Assembly: GCF_019931575.1 (NCBI RefSeq)
Contig: NZ_CP082923.1
Span: 1,612,001 to 1,676,000, forward strand
Source: Caulobacter segnis
Lineage (GTDB): Bacteria; Pseudomonadota; Alphaproteobacteria; Caulobacterales; Caulobacteraceae
Length of the DNA: 64,000 nt
Direction of reading: 5' to 3'
The translations under genes and the position numbers were made by a program. Under the pieces are notes generated by a model. The model saw only the letters and a list, made by a program, of their open reading frames with translations, made no database searches and had not been told where the DNA came from. Positions within the stretch are counted from its first letter, which is position 1; the number at the start of each line of letters is the position of its first letter. Positions 24,812 through 35,518 of this stretch are shown one piece after another.

Positions 24812-25372
24812 ATGACCCGAGCGATTCCGCTCGCCGCGCTGGGCGCGGCGGCGCTTCTGTCCTTTGCCGGTGCGACGGAAGCCTCGACCCTGATCATCGG
24901 CAGCGGCGCGGCCCAGGAGTGTTCCGACGCCGCCCTGAAAGGCCGCGAGGACAGCCGCGCGGTGCTGGCCTGCACGACGGCCCTCGAAGTCGAGACCCTG
25001 AACTTCCGCGACCGCGCCCGCACCTATGTGAACCGCGGTGTCCTGCAGATGCGACAGCGCCAGTTCGCCGCCGCGCGCGCCGACTTCGACCAAGCCGCCA
25101 GCATCGATCCAAACCTGGGCGAGGCCTATGTGAACCGCGGTGCGACCTTCGTCGGCGAGGAGCGCTACAGCGAAGGCGTCGAGCAGATCGACAAGGGCCT
25201 GTCGCTGGGCGTCAAGGATCCGGAGAAGGCCTTCTTCAACCGGGGCCTGGCCAACGAGGGCCTGGGCGACCTGACGGCGGCCTACAAGGACTATTCGCGA
25301 GCGTCAGAACTGAAGCCCGACTGGCTGGCGCCGAAGACCGAGCTCGCGCGTTTCACGGTCAAGCGGCCCTAA
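24812..25372 (+). CDS. Secreted TPR-repeat protein
   Basis: A 186-residue protein with a signal peptide (about residues 1-24) and roughly three tetratricopeptide repeats (AYVNRGATFVGEERYSEGV and AFFNRGLANEGLGDLTAAY). Likely a periplasmic protein-interaction module. The partner is unknown. The start ATG follows GGGAGG at 24801-24806. The next gene, encoding another exported protein, begins 43 bases later in the same direction. Confidence 0.85.
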   Translation: MTRAIPLAALGAAALLSFAGATEASTLIIGSGAAQECSDAALKGREDSRAVLACTTALEVETLNFRDRARTYVNRGVLQMRQRQFAAARADFDQAASIDPNLGEAYVNRGATFVGEERYSEGVEQIDKGLSLGVKDPEKAFFNRGLANEGLGDLTAAYKDYSRASELKPDWLAPKTELARFTVKRP

Positions 25373-25415
25373 GCGCTCCACGCGTCGTCGGGCCGTCCAT
25401 GGCGAGGTGTGCCCG

Positions 25416-25811
25416 ATGAGGCGTGGCGTTCTTCTGTTGTCGGTCAGCCTGGCGGCGCTGGGCGGCGTCGCGCGGGCCCAGGACCTGCGCGCCCTGCAGG
25501 CTCGCAACGCCGCGGCCCACGCCCTGGAGGACGCCCGGCGCGACCTGCTGGCCAGCCAGATCGAGGCCTCGAACGCCAACGAGCAGGCTCGGAGCGCGGC
25601 GAGGCTGCGGGCGCTGGACGCCCAGCGGGGCGCGCCGAGCGCGGGCGCCCTGACGGTCCCGCCGCCGCGCGTGATCGAGAACGAGAACCGGCGCGACGCC
25701 GAGCTTTCCGCCTCCGCCAGCCAGCTCGACCGCTTGACGCAGGCCGCCCTGGCCGAGAGCAATGCGCGCATGCGGGCCATCCGGCCGGCCAGCGAACCGA
25801 AACAACGCTAG
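25416..25811 (+). CDS. Small exported alanine/arginine-rich helical protein
   Basis: A 131-residue protein with a signal peptide (about residues 1-21, cleavage near ARA). The mature chain is mostly Ala/Arg/Gln-rich helix or coiled coil (RALQARNAAAHALEDARRDLL). No function is recognised. The ATG at 25416 is preferred to an in-frame GTG three codons earlier because it directly precedes the basic RRG of the signal peptide. It lies between the TPR gene and a metallopeptidase gene in the same direction. Confidence 0.7.
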   Translation: MRRGVLLLSVSLAALGGVARAQDLRALQARNAAAHALEDARRDLLASQIEASNANEQARSAARLRALDAQRGAPSAGALTVPPPRVIENENRRDAELSASASQLDRLTQAALAESNARMRAIRPASEPKQR

Positions 25812-25826
25812 CAGCGAGGATCACCC

Positions 25827-26675
25827 ATGGAGTGGCAAGGGGGCCGTCGGTCCGGCAACATCGAGGATCGGCGCGGTCTGGGACCGGTCGGGATCGCCGG
25901 TGGCGGCATCGGGGCGGTGGTGCTGGCGGCCATCGGCTACTTCGTGTTCGGCATCGATCCGCGCACGACCATGGAAGCGACGCAGAGTCTGCAGCAGCCC
26001 GTCCAGCAGGAGGGCGTGCGCGGCGAGGTCACGGACAAGGACGGGCAGTTCGTCGACGTGATCGAGACCTCGAACCGCGAGGTCTGGTCGCCGATCCTCC
26101 GCAACGAAGGCGTCGACTACCGGCCGCCCGAGGCGATCGTGCTCTACAAGCAGGCCACCGGCACCGGCTGCGGCACGGGCCAGTCGGCCATGGGGCCGTT
26201 CTACTGCCCGGCCGATCAGAAGGTCTATCTGGACCTGTCGTTCTGGCAGGACCTGGAAACCCGCTTCGGCGCCCAGGGCGAGTTCGCCCGCGCCTATGTC
26301 ATCAGCCACGAGATCGGCCACCACGTGCAGCACCTGCTGGGCGCCGACCAGCAGGCCCGTCGCCTGGGCGCGCGCGGCGAGGAAAGCGGCTCGGTACGGT
26401 CGGAGCTGCAGGCTGACTGCTACGCCGGCGTCTGGGCCGCGCACGCGGGCGAGACCTCCGGCGGCCGGATCGTCATCAACCGGTCGGACATCCAGGACGG
26501 CCTGGGCGCGGCGGCTGCGGTCGGCGATGACACCATCCAGAAGCGCAGCCAAGGCCAGGTCGTGCCCGACAGCTTCACCCACGGAAGCAGCGCCCAGCGC
26601 ATGCGGTGGTTCACGCGCGGCTACGACCAGGGCGATCCGAGCGCCTGCGACACCTTCTCGGCGTCGCGGCTTTAG
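25827..26675 (+). CDS. YpfJ-type neutral zinc metallopeptidase
   Basis: A 282-residue membrane-anchored protein of the YpfJ/KPN_02809 zinc peptidase family. Residues 1-15 are cytoplasmic with the family's WQGGRRSGNIEDRRG start, a single membrane helix follows (about 17-38), then the catalytic domain with HEIGHH (H161, E162, H165). A further Glu in LQADCYAGVWA is the probable third ligand. The substrate is unknown. AGCGAGGA lies upstream of the ATG. Confidence 0.93.
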   Translation: MEWQGGRRSGNIEDRRGLGPVGIAGGGIGAVVLAAIGYFVFGIDPRTTMEATQSLQQPVQQEGVRGEVTDKDGQFVDVIETSNREVWSPILRNEGVDYRPPEAIVLYKQATGTGCGTGQSAMGPFYCPADQKVYLDLSFWQDLETRFGAQGEFARAYVISHEIGHHVQHLLGADQQARRLGARGEESGSVRSELQADCYAGVWAAHAGETSGGRIVINRSDIQDGLGAAAAVGDDTIQKRSQGQVVPDSFTHGSSAQRMRWFTRGYDQGDPSACDTFSASRL

Positions 26676-26678
26676 CCG

Positions 26679-27197
26679 CTACTTGCCGGGGACGTGGGCG
26701 ATCAGCTGGATCTCGACGATCCCGCCGGGCGCCAGCAGACCGGTCGTGCCCACCGCCGTCCAGGCCGGGTTCGGACCCTTGATGAACTCGCTCTTCACGG
26801 CGTTGATCATGGCGATCTGCTCCCGGCGCGGGGCGGGCTGATCAGGACCTTCCCAGACGTGGAAGCTGTTGATCATCACCACGTCGTCGAAGCTCGCCCC
26901 CGATGTCTTGAGGATGGTGTCCAGCGCCGTGAAGGCGCGGCGGACCTGCTTCTTGAACGACTCCGGGTCCGTGCCCTCGTCCTTGGCTCGCCCGACGATG
27001 ACGCCCGAGACGTAGAGGGTGTCGCCGACCCGGCGGGCGGGAGCGTATTTGATCTCGTCATAGGACTTCTGGTGACGCTCGGTCGGAATGATCACCTCGC
27101 CGCCGGCGGCGGGGATCTTCCGGGGATAGGCCTCCTGCGCCAGGGCGGGCGTGGCGACCAGGGCGCAGAGGACCGGCAGGATCAGGCGGCGGACCAT
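26679..27197 (-). CDS. Exported RidA (YjgF/UK114) family protein
   Basis: A 172-residue protein. A signal peptide (about residues 1-20, ending TPALA) is followed by a full RidA domain with LYVSGVIVG, an AFTALDTILKTSGAS helix and VGTTGLLAPGGIVEIQLIA. Cytosolic RidA hydrolyses reactive enamine/imine intermediates. Here the export signal implies a periplasmic role. The start ATG at 27197 gives the signal peptide. The longer open frame upstream (24 codons) has none. It is convergent with the metallopeptidase, with a 3-base gap. Confidence 0.88.
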   Translation of the reverse strand: MVRRLILPVLCALVATPALAQEAYPRKIPAAGGEVIIPTERHQKSYDEIKYAPARRVGDTLYVSGVIVGRAKDEGTDPESFKKQVRRAFTALDTILKTSGASFDDVVMINSFHVWEGPDQPAPRREQIAMINAVKSEFIKGPNPAWTAVGTTGLLAPGGIVEIQLIAHVPGK

Positions 27198-27288
27198 GGG
27201 GATCTCCAGGAGAACATGGGTCTCTGATCGGCGGTCGCGGCGCGGATCGGCAAGTGAAATTCCTGTCACCAGGCGCTGTCATTGCGCC

Positions 27289-27316
27289 TTGACCTCCGCG
27301 TCAACGCGCCTAGTGT
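27289..27316 (+). promoter_or_regulatory. Probable thiC promoter
   Basis: TTGACC at 27289-27294 and TAGTGT at 27311-27316, 16 bases apart. Transcription would start near 27324, exactly at the 5' edge of the TPP riboswitch. The -35 is good and the -10 is weak. Confidence 0.45.
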
Positions 27317-27324
27317 CCGACCCT

Positions 27325-27417
27325 TGTTCACCGGGGGGTCGCTCGCGCGGCTGAGATTGGGCTTTCGCCCTGACCCGTAGAACCTGATCCGGGTCATGCC
27401 GGCGAAGGGAGGGAACG
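27325..27417 (+). ncRNA. TPP riboswitch (THI element)
   Basis: Shows the conserved thiamin pyrophosphate aptamer blocks in order: GGGGGGTC, the CTGAGAT core (27351-27357), ACCCGTAGAACCTGATCCGGGTCATGCCGGCG and the closing AAGGGAGGGAAC. It lies about 80 bases upstream of thiC. Binding of TPP should lower thiC expression. No clear intrinsic terminator hairpin is visible between it and the gene, which suggests control of translation start, as is usual in Gram-negative bacteria. Confidence 0.95.
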
Positions 27418-27487
27418 CGGATCGGGGCTTATCGTCCGTCCGTAAACCGACTTAAGCACGACACGTCCGGGTCTCCTTGAAGCTTGA

Positions 27488-29338
<1,851 letters not shown>

Positions 29339-29406
29339 ACCGGTTGACGCGCCGCAAGGTCGGGACGAGGAGGATCGGCTAGGGCTAGGCTTTCGGAGCC
29401 GCCGCC

Positions 29407-30477
29407 ATGCCGACCCGCCGCGCCCTGATCGCCGCCACGCCCTTGCTGGTCGTGGGATGTTCCGGCGGCGCGTCACCTTACGATCAAGCCGTCCGGGACC
29501 TGTGGCGTCTGCCGGACCTGGACGGCGGGACCGTGCCGATGATCGCCCTGGTTCGCGCCGCGACCCTGGCGGCGAACGGGCACAACACCCAGCCCTGGCG
29601 CTTCCAGCTCGGACCGCGCGCGATCGAGATCCTGCCGGACTTTTCGCGGCGTACGCCCGTCGTCGACCCGGACGACCATCACCTGTTCGTCAGTCTGGGC
29701 TGCGCCCTGGAGACCCTGCTGCAGGCCGGGCTCGGCTACGGCTGGGCGGGCGAGCCGGAGATCCTGCCCGACGGCGGCGTGCGGATTGCGTTCTCCAGCC
29801 TGTCGCCTCGCAAGACCGCGCTGTTCCAGGCCATACCGCGCCGCGCGTCGACGCGAACCGCATATGATGGAAGACCCGTGGGCGCGGCCACGCTCCGACA
29901 GCTGGAGAGCGCCGTCGGACAGGGCGTGGGCCTTCGCTGGGTGCTGGACGCTGACGCACGCACCCATCTGACCGACATGATCGTGGCCGGAAACGACGCC
30001 CAGCTCGCCGATCAGGCTTTCATGCGCGAACTCACCGACTGGATCCGCTTCGACGCGGGGGAGGCCTTGGCGCGACGGGATGGCCTGTTCACCGCCGCTT
30101 CCGGCAACCTCTCCGCGCCGCGATGGTTGGGGGAGCGCCTGCTGCCGGTGGTCATGACGAAGACGGGCGAAGCCGATCGCGTCATGCGCTGGATGAGAAG
30201 CTCGGCGGGCGCGGCGATCTTTACCGGTCCGACCGAAACGCCCGCCGGCTGGATCGCCGTGGGGCGGGCTTTCACCCGCTTCGCGCTGACGGCGACGGCC
30301 GTCGGCCTGAAACTGGCCTTCCTGAACCAGCCGGTCGAGGACCCGCCGACGCGCCGCCGGATGGCCGCGTGGCTGGGCGAGCCAGCACGCCGCCCAGACC
30401 TTGTCGTCCGTTTCGGCTATGGACCGGAATTGCCGCGCTCTCTGCGCCGCCCGCCGCAGGCCGTCCTCATAGGCTAG
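29407..30477 (+). CDS. Nitroreductase-family (Acg-like) lipoprotein
   Basis: A 356-residue protein with an N-terminal lipoprotein signal, TRRALIAATPLLVVGC, with lipidation expected at C18. The body has the duplicated nitroreductase-like fold of Acg-type proteins, with AANGHNTQPWRF near residue 57 and the C-terminal ALTATAVGLKLAFLNQPVE. FMN binding is likely. The Acg subgroup may lack oxidoreductase activity, so the role is uncertain. The preceding TRR in the signal may use the Tat pathway, which would fit a cofactor-bearing protein. Confidence 0.8.
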   Translation: MPTRRALIAATPLLVVGCSGGASPYDQAVRDLWRLPDLDGGTVPMIALVRAATLAANGHNTQPWRFQLGPRAIEILPDFSRRTPVVDPDDHHLFVSLGCALETLLQAGLGYGWAGEPEILPDGGVRIAFSSLSPRKTALFQAIPRRASTRTAYDGRPVGAATLRQLESAVGQGVGLRWVLDADARTHLTDMIVAGNDAQLADQAFMRELTDWIRFDAGEALARRDGLFTAASGNLSAPRWLGERLLPVVMTKTGEADRVMRWMRSSAGAAIFTGPTETPAGWIAVGRAFTRFALTATAVGLKLAFLNQPVEDPPTRRRMAAWLGEPARRPDLVVRFGYGPELPRSLRRPPQAVLIG

Positions 30478-30523
30478 GCGATTTCACTGGCGTGCGGGCA
30501 GGCGGCCCGTCACCGTCGCGCCC

Positions 30524-31900
30524 ATGAAGCGTCTGAGTCTCCTGGCGGCCGCCGCCGTTCTGTCAATCGCCGCGCCGGCCTTGGCCGAAAGCCCCTTCTG
30601 GCCCGTCCAGCCCAAGGGCGGATCGGTCGCCGCCGAGCTGCGTGGGGCGTGGAAGGCGCAGGGGTATGGCTGGATCGTGCAGTTCGGGCCCGAGGGCGCG
30701 CAACTGTTCCAGACGGCGGGCGACGCCTGCTACCCCGATCCGCGCCGCGAGCCCGATCCCGACGGCGTAATGACCTCGTGGCGGGCCGAGGGACAGGGGA
30801 CCATCACCCTGACGGGGGATCCCGACGGGGGGACGCGCTATGTCTTCGACCGCCTGCCCAACCTGCCGAACGCCTGCATCAGCGCGGCCGGCTGGACCCC
30901 CGACCGCATCGTCGCCTTCGCCGCCGACAGCTTCGCCGAGCTCTATCCCCGCTCGGCTGAGCGCAAGCTGGACTGGCCGGCGCGCAAGGCCGCCGCCCTG
31001 GCCAAGGTCTCGCCGACCGCCACCGACTTCCAGCTGTGGACCGCGCTGTCGGGCCTGCTGGCGGGGCTGGACGACCCGCATGTCGACCTGCACGGCATGG
31101 TGGACGGGGCGCGCCGCGACCTGGAGCCCGGCGACGCGGCGACCCTGACCCGCGTCCGCGCCGCCGATCCGGCGGGCGATGAGAAGGCCTGGCTGCAGGC
31201 CTATCGCGAGGGGATCCTGACCCAGGTGCTGCAGGGACGCGGGCGACAGGCCGCCAACAACCGCGTCTTCTGGGGACGGGTCGACGACATCGGCTATCTG
31301 AACCTGGTGACCATGGGCGCCTTCGCCCGCAACGCCGCGCCCGACGATCCTCGGCCCCTGGATGCGGTGCTGGACGAGGCCCTGGCGGCCTTCGCCGGCA
31401 CCAAGGCCGTGATCGTCGACGTCAGCAACAACCGCGGCGGCTACGACACGATCAGCCAGCATGTCGCCGCCCGCTTCGCCGAGCAGCCGCGCCTGGCCTA
31501 TTCCAAGGTCGCCGTCGGGGCCAAGGCGCCGCCGCAGCCGTTACGGATCGAGCCGGCCAGCGGCGTGCGCTTCACGGGGCCGGTCTATCTGGTGACCAGC
31601 GACGTCACCGTCAGCGCCGGCGAGACCTTCACCCTGATGATGAAGGCGCTGCCCAACGTGAAGCAGGTGGGCGGGACCACGCGCGGCGCGTTCTCGGATC
31701 AGCTGCCCAAGCCGCTGCCCAACGGCTGGCTGATGGCCTTGCCGGCCGAGCTCTACAAGGGGCCTCGGGGAGAAGACCTGGAGGGCCGGGGCCTCGTCCC
31801 GGACATGCCGCTGACCGTCTTCCCCGAGAACGACCTGATGGCCGGCCACGCCAAGGCGATCCAGGGGCTGATGGAAAAAATCCGCCAGGACGCCCGCTAG
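30524..31900 (+). CDS. Periplasmic S41-family peptidase-like protein
   Basis: A 458-residue protein with a clear signal peptide (about residues 1-21, cleaved after ALA). The C-terminal half is a tail-specific protease (S41) domain: IVDVSNNRGGYDTI, then VTVSAGETF with the likely nucleophile at S364, and GGTTRGAFSD. No PDZ domain is evident between the signal peptide and the catalytic domain. The N-terminal half is unassigned. It follows the nitroreductase-like lipoprotein gene by 46 bases. Confidence 0.82.
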   Translation: MKRLSLLAAAAVLSIAAPALAESPFWPVQPKGGSVAAELRGAWKAQGYGWIVQFGPEGAQLFQTAGDACYPDPRREPDPDGVMTSWRAEGQGTITLTGDPDGGTRYVFDRLPNLPNACISAAGWTPDRIVAFAADSFAELYPRSAERKLDWPARKAAALAKVSPTATDFQLWTALSGLLAGLDDPHVDLHGMVDGARRDLEPGDAATLTRVRAADPAGDEKAWLQAYREGILTQVLQGRGRQAANNRVFWGRVDDIGYLNLVTMGAFARNAAPDDPRPLDAVLDEALAAFAGTKAVIVDVSNNRGGYDTISQHVAARFAEQPRLAYSKVAVGAKAPPQPLRIEPASGVRFTGPVYLVTSDVTVSAGETFTLMMKALPNVKQVGGTTRGAFSDQLPKPLPNGWLMALPAELYKGPRGEDLEGRGLVPDMPLTVFPENDLMAGHAKAIQGLMEKIRQDAR

Positions 31901-31963
31901 GCTGTCGGAACCGTCCGGGCCCGAGCGTCCTTGGTCCGTCAAAGACGATCAAGGAGGAACGTC

Positions 31964-32317
31964 ATGGCCTATGTCGATGGTTTCGTGCTCGCGGTGCCGA
32001 AGGACAAGCTGGACGCCTACAAGGCGATGGCCCGGCTCGGGGCCGAGGTCTGGATGGAGTATGGCGCGCTGTCCTACGTCGAGTGCTTCGGCGACGACGT
32101 GCCCTATGGCGAGCTGACCTCGTTCCCGCGCGCCGTCCAGGCCAAGGAGGTCGAGATCGTTGTCTTCTCGTGGATCACCTACAAGGACCGCGCCAGCCGC
32201 GACGAGATCAACGCCAAGGTCATGGCCGATGAGCGCCTGAAGGCCTATCAGTCCGACATGCCGTTCGATGGCAAGCGGATGATCTACGGCGGCTTCCAGG
32301 CCTTCCTGGAGCGGTAG
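31964..32317 (+). CDS. DUF1428 family protein
   Basis: A 117-residue dimeric alpha/beta-barrel-type protein beginning with the family's MAYVDGFVLAVPKDKLDAY and ending with KRMIYGGFQAFLE. Function is unknown. AAGGAGG is 6 bases before the ATG, giving a strong ribosome-binding site. It stands alone between the protease-like gene and a TonB-dependent receptor. Confidence 0.9.
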   Translation: MAYVDGFVLAVPKDKLDAYKAMARLGAEVWMEYGALSYVECFGDDVPYGELTSFPRAVQAKEVEIVVFSWITYKDRASRDEINAKVMADERLKAYQSDMPFDGKRMIYGGFQAFLER

Positions 32318-32651
32318 CGCGCCTAGGTTGCGTCGCTCGGCGGCGGGCCCCGGCGAGCGATGCCCGACTCTGGTCTTTCGGGCGGGCCGCGTCGTAACAG
32401 CGCAGTTTGTTTCGTATTTGTAACATCATTTCCGCTGCAACACCTCGTCGCCGAAAATGTGACGATATTTCAATGCTTCGCCCGAGATATCGGCGTTCGA
32501 AGACACACCAGTGTGCGCTTTGTGCTGCATTGCCTTCTCTTAACGCCGGGGGGGCGTTGCGACGCGGGGCGGGGCCCCGTAAGAGCGACAACTCAGCGTT
32601 GGCGCCGGCAAGGGCCGGCGTCCTCCGTCACTCGTGTTTTCGTGGGCCTGA
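32318..32651. other. Intergenic region upstream of the TonB-dependent receptor
   Basis: 334 bases without a gene. It contains an A+T-rich segment (about 32398-32480), probably the receptor promoter and long leader, and a stem (32603-32609 with 32614-32620) about 30 bases before the receptor ATG that could affect translation. I see no known riboswitch and no clear Fur or LacI operator. Confidence 0.45.
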
Positions 32652-35414
32652 ATGACCCTTTCGACCATCCTTCTGTACGGGCTGGCCGCCGCCGCGCTCG
32701 ATCCGACGATCGCCGCCTCGGCCGCGCCGGCGCCCTTGGCGACACCGCCCGAGGTGGTCGCCGAGGACGACCAGAAGAAACCCCAGGTCAAGGAGGACGG
32801 GCCCAACGAGGTGGAGGGCCTGACCATCCAGGCCGACCCGCGCGGCAAGGTCGAGGGCAATATCGAGCCCGAGATCGAGCTGAACGAGGCCGAGATCCAG
32901 AGCTTCGGCGCCGCCAGCATCGGCGAGCTGCTGACCATGCTGACGCCCCAGACCACCAGCACGCGCGGCCGCGACGCCAGCAGCGGACCGGTGCTGCTGG
33001 TCAACGGCCGCCGCATCTCGGGCTTCCAGGAAATCCAGGGCGTCCCGCCGGAAGCCATCGAGCGCTTCCAGATCCTGCCCGAGGAGGTCGCGCTCAGCTA
33101 CGGCTACAAGGCCGACCAGCGTGTCGTGAACATCATCCTGAAGAAGAACTACAACGCCCTGATGACCCAGGCCCAGGCGACGGTCGCGACCGACGGCGGT
33201 CGCGTCGCCCCGGGCGTCGGCGGCAACCGGGTGCATATCGACGGCGATCGGCGCTGGAACCTCGACCTGCAGCTGTCGCACGATCCCTATCTGCTGGAGA
33301 AGGACCGCGACATCGTCCGCTCGCCGAACGGTCAGCCATTCGATCTGGTCGGCAATGTCAGTGGCGTGAACGGCGGCGAGATCGACCCCGCGCTCTCGGC
33401 CCTGGCGGGGAGCACGGTGACCTTTGCCGGCGCGCCCACCGCGGCCCAGGCCGGCAAGGCCAGTCTGTCGGACTACGCCTCGAACGCCAACGCCTACAAC
33501 ACCGGCGACCTGACGCGTGACCGCTCGCTGATCTCGCGCTCCGACAAGGCCACCCTGCGCGGGTCCTACAGCCGCGACCTCAACAAGCAGACCCAGCTGA
33601 CCATCAGCGGCAATCTCGAGGACACCAGCAGCCGCGCGCTGCTGGGCCTGCCCGGCGTGACCTTCACCCTGCCGGCCGGCAGTCCGTTCTCACCGTTCTC
33701 GAACGCCGTGACCGGCTATCGCTACATCGACGCGGCGGGCTCGATGGCGCGCGACGTCGACACCCTGCGCACCCAGCTCAGCGCTGCCGCCAACGGCCGG
33801 GTCAGGGACTGGCGCTGGAACCTGACTGGCGACTTTGACCGCACCGCCACCGACACCACGACCGGGCGGGGTGTCGACGCCTCGGCCTTCCAGGCGGCCG
33901 TGGCCGCCGGCGACCCGACCGTCAATCCGTTCGGCGCCATCTCGTCCAGCCTCTACAAAACGGCCGCCGCGGACACCGCCCACTCGGTCTCGACCTCGGC
34001 CAGCGCCGAGCTGGTGCTGAACGGCAATCTGTTCCAGCTGCCGGCCGGTCCGCTGCAGACCACGTTCAAGGTCGGGGCCAACAGCAAGGGCCTGGACTCC
34101 AAGACCGTCCGTTCGGGCGTGACGACGACGCGCGACATCACCCGCACCACCGAGAGCTTCCAGGGCAGCTTCAACCTGCCGCTGACCAGCACGCGCCAGG
34201 ACTTCCTGGCCAAGGCCGGCGATCTCTCGGCCAACTTCAACGTCGGCTACGACGACCTGTCGGACCTGGGCGGGCTGACCACCCTGGGCGGCGGCCTGAA
34301 CTGGAGCCCGATCAAGAAGATCAGCTTCATCGCCAGCTACACCGACGAAGAGGGCGCGCCGACCACCAACCAGATCAACGATCCGCTGGTGGTGACCCCG
34401 AACGTCTCGGTGTTCGATTTCACGACCGGCCAGACGGTGCTGATCACCCGCACCGACGGCGGCAACGCCGCCCTGCGCAACGACAACCGCCAGGTCCAGA
34501 AGCTGGGGGTGAACTACAAGCCGATCGACAAGGTCGAGCTGACCTTCAACGCCACCTACACGCGGTCGCAGACCAAGAACATGATCGCCTCGTTCCCGGC
34601 CATCACCCCGGACCTGGAGGCCGCGTTCCCCGAGCGCTTCACGCGCGACTCCACGGGACGCCTGCTGGCGATCGACGCCCGGCCGGTGAACTTCGCCAGC
34701 GCCGAGAGCGAGAACATCCGCTGGGGCTTCAACCTGTTCAAGCCGGTCGGCCAGCCGACGCCGGGCGCGGCGGGACCCGGCGCGGGTCGTTTCGGCGGCG
34801 GGCCCGGTGGTCCGGGCGGCGGGGGCGGCATGCGCTTCGGCGGTCCTCCCGGCGGCGGTCCTGGCGGCCCGGGCGGTGGTCCGGGCGGCGGCGGCCCGCC
34901 GATGGGCATGATGCGGCCGGGGCAGGGGATGTTCCAGCTGTCGGTCTACCACACCTGGCGCCTGACCGATGAGCTGACCATCCGCAAGGGCCTGCCGGTC
35001 CTCGACCAGCTGGACGGCGCGGCGATCAGCTCGCGCACCGGCCAGGCGCGGCACGAGGTCCAGGTCCAGGGCGGCTATTTCAAGGACGGCCTGGGCATGC
35101 GCTTCAACGGGACCTGGAAGGCCTCGACCTGGGTGGACGGCGGCTCGACCGGCGGCCAGACCCTGTACTTCTCGGACCTGGCCACCGTGGGCGTGAACTT
35201 CTTCGCCAACTTCAGCGTCCCGGCGCGCAAGAAGGCGGTCGACAAGTTCCCGATCCTGAAGGGCGCGCAGGTGTCGCTGAACTTCGAGAACCTGCTGGAC
35301 GCCAAGCAGACGGTTCGCGACCAGAACGGCGCCACGCCGCAGGCCTATCAGAAGGACTACCTGGACCCGCTGGGGCGCACGGTTCGGATCAGCTTCCGCA
35401 AGCTGCTCAGCTAG
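32652..35414 (+). CDS. TonB-dependent outer membrane receptor with Gly/Pro-rich insertion
   Basis: A 920-residue receptor: export signal (about 1-22), a charged N-terminal linker, plug domain with LLTMLTPQTTSTRGRD, VLLVNGRRISGFQEI and IERFQILPEEVALSYG, then a beta-barrel with DYxD-type strands ending in VRISFRKLLS (terminal aromatic-light strand). Residues about 704-759 are an insertion made almost wholly of Gly, Pro and a few Arg/Phe/Met in GGPGG-type repeats, located between two barrel strands. The transported substrate is not evident and no catabolic genes flank it. ATG at 32652 is the only suitable start, with a weak ribosome-binding site. Confidence 0.9.
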   Translation: MTLSTILLYGLAAAALDPTIAASAAPAPLATPPEVVAEDDQKKPQVKEDGPNEVEGLTIQADPRGKVEGNIEPEIELNEAEIQSFGAASIGELLTMLTPQTTSTRGRDASSGPVLLVNGRRISGFQEIQGVPPEAIERFQILPEEVALSYGYKADQRVVNIILKKNYNALMTQAQATVATDGGRVAPGVGGNRVHIDGDRRWNLDLQLSHDPYLLEKDRDIVRSPNGQPFDLVGNVSGVNGGEIDPALSALAGSTVTFAGAPTAAQAGKASLSDYASNANAYNTGDLTRDRSLISRSDKATLRGSYSRDLNKQTQLTISGNLEDTSSRALLGLPGVTFTLPAGSPFSPFSNAVTGYRYIDAAGSMARDVDTLRTQLSAAANGRVRDWRWNLTGDFDRTATDTTTGRGVDASAFQAAVAAGDPTVNPFGAISSSLYKTAAADTAHSVSTSASAELVLNGNLFQLPAGPLQTTFKVGANSKGLDSKTVRSGVTTTRDITRTTESFQGSFNLPLTSTRQDFLAKAGDLSANFNVGYDDLSDLGGLTTLGGGLNWSPIKKISFIASYTDEEGAPTTNQINDPLVVTPNVSVFDFTTGQTVLITRTDGGNAALRNDNRQVQKLGVNYKPIDKVELTFNATYTRSQTKNMIASFPAITPDLEAAFPERFTRDSTGRLLAIDARPVNFASAESENIRWGFNLFKPVGQPTPGAAGPGAGRFGGGPGGPGGGGGMRFGGPPGGGPGGPGGGPGGGGPPMGMMRPGQGMFQLSVYHTWRLTDELTIRKGLPVLDQLDGAAISSRTGQARHEVQVQGGYFKDGLGMRFNGTWKASTWVDGGSTGGQTLYFSDLATVGVNFFANFSVPARKKAVDKFPILKGAQVSLNFENLLDAKQTVRDQNGATPQAYQKDYLDPLGRTVRISFRKLLS

Positions 35415-35445
35415 GGGATGGGCAAGGGGGACGGGGGCGGCAAGG

Positions 35446-35460
35446 CTAACCCGTCCTTAA
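35446..35460 (+). promoter_or_regulatory. Weak candidate CtrA box
   Basis: CTAA-N7-TTAA, one base away from the CtrA consensus TTAA-N7-TTAA, about 60 bases upstream of the following small gene. It is supported by correct spacing only. Confidence 0.3.
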
Positions 35461-35518
35461 ACTGTCTGGCGCAGGCTTCTTTTCCCAAACGGCCTTCTTG
35501 GCCGGATCGGAGACCGTC

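Noticed and set aside
34556..34909. Pro-rich minus-strand frame opposite the receptor insertion
   Set aside because: It is simply the complement of the Gly/Pro repeat; no start signals.
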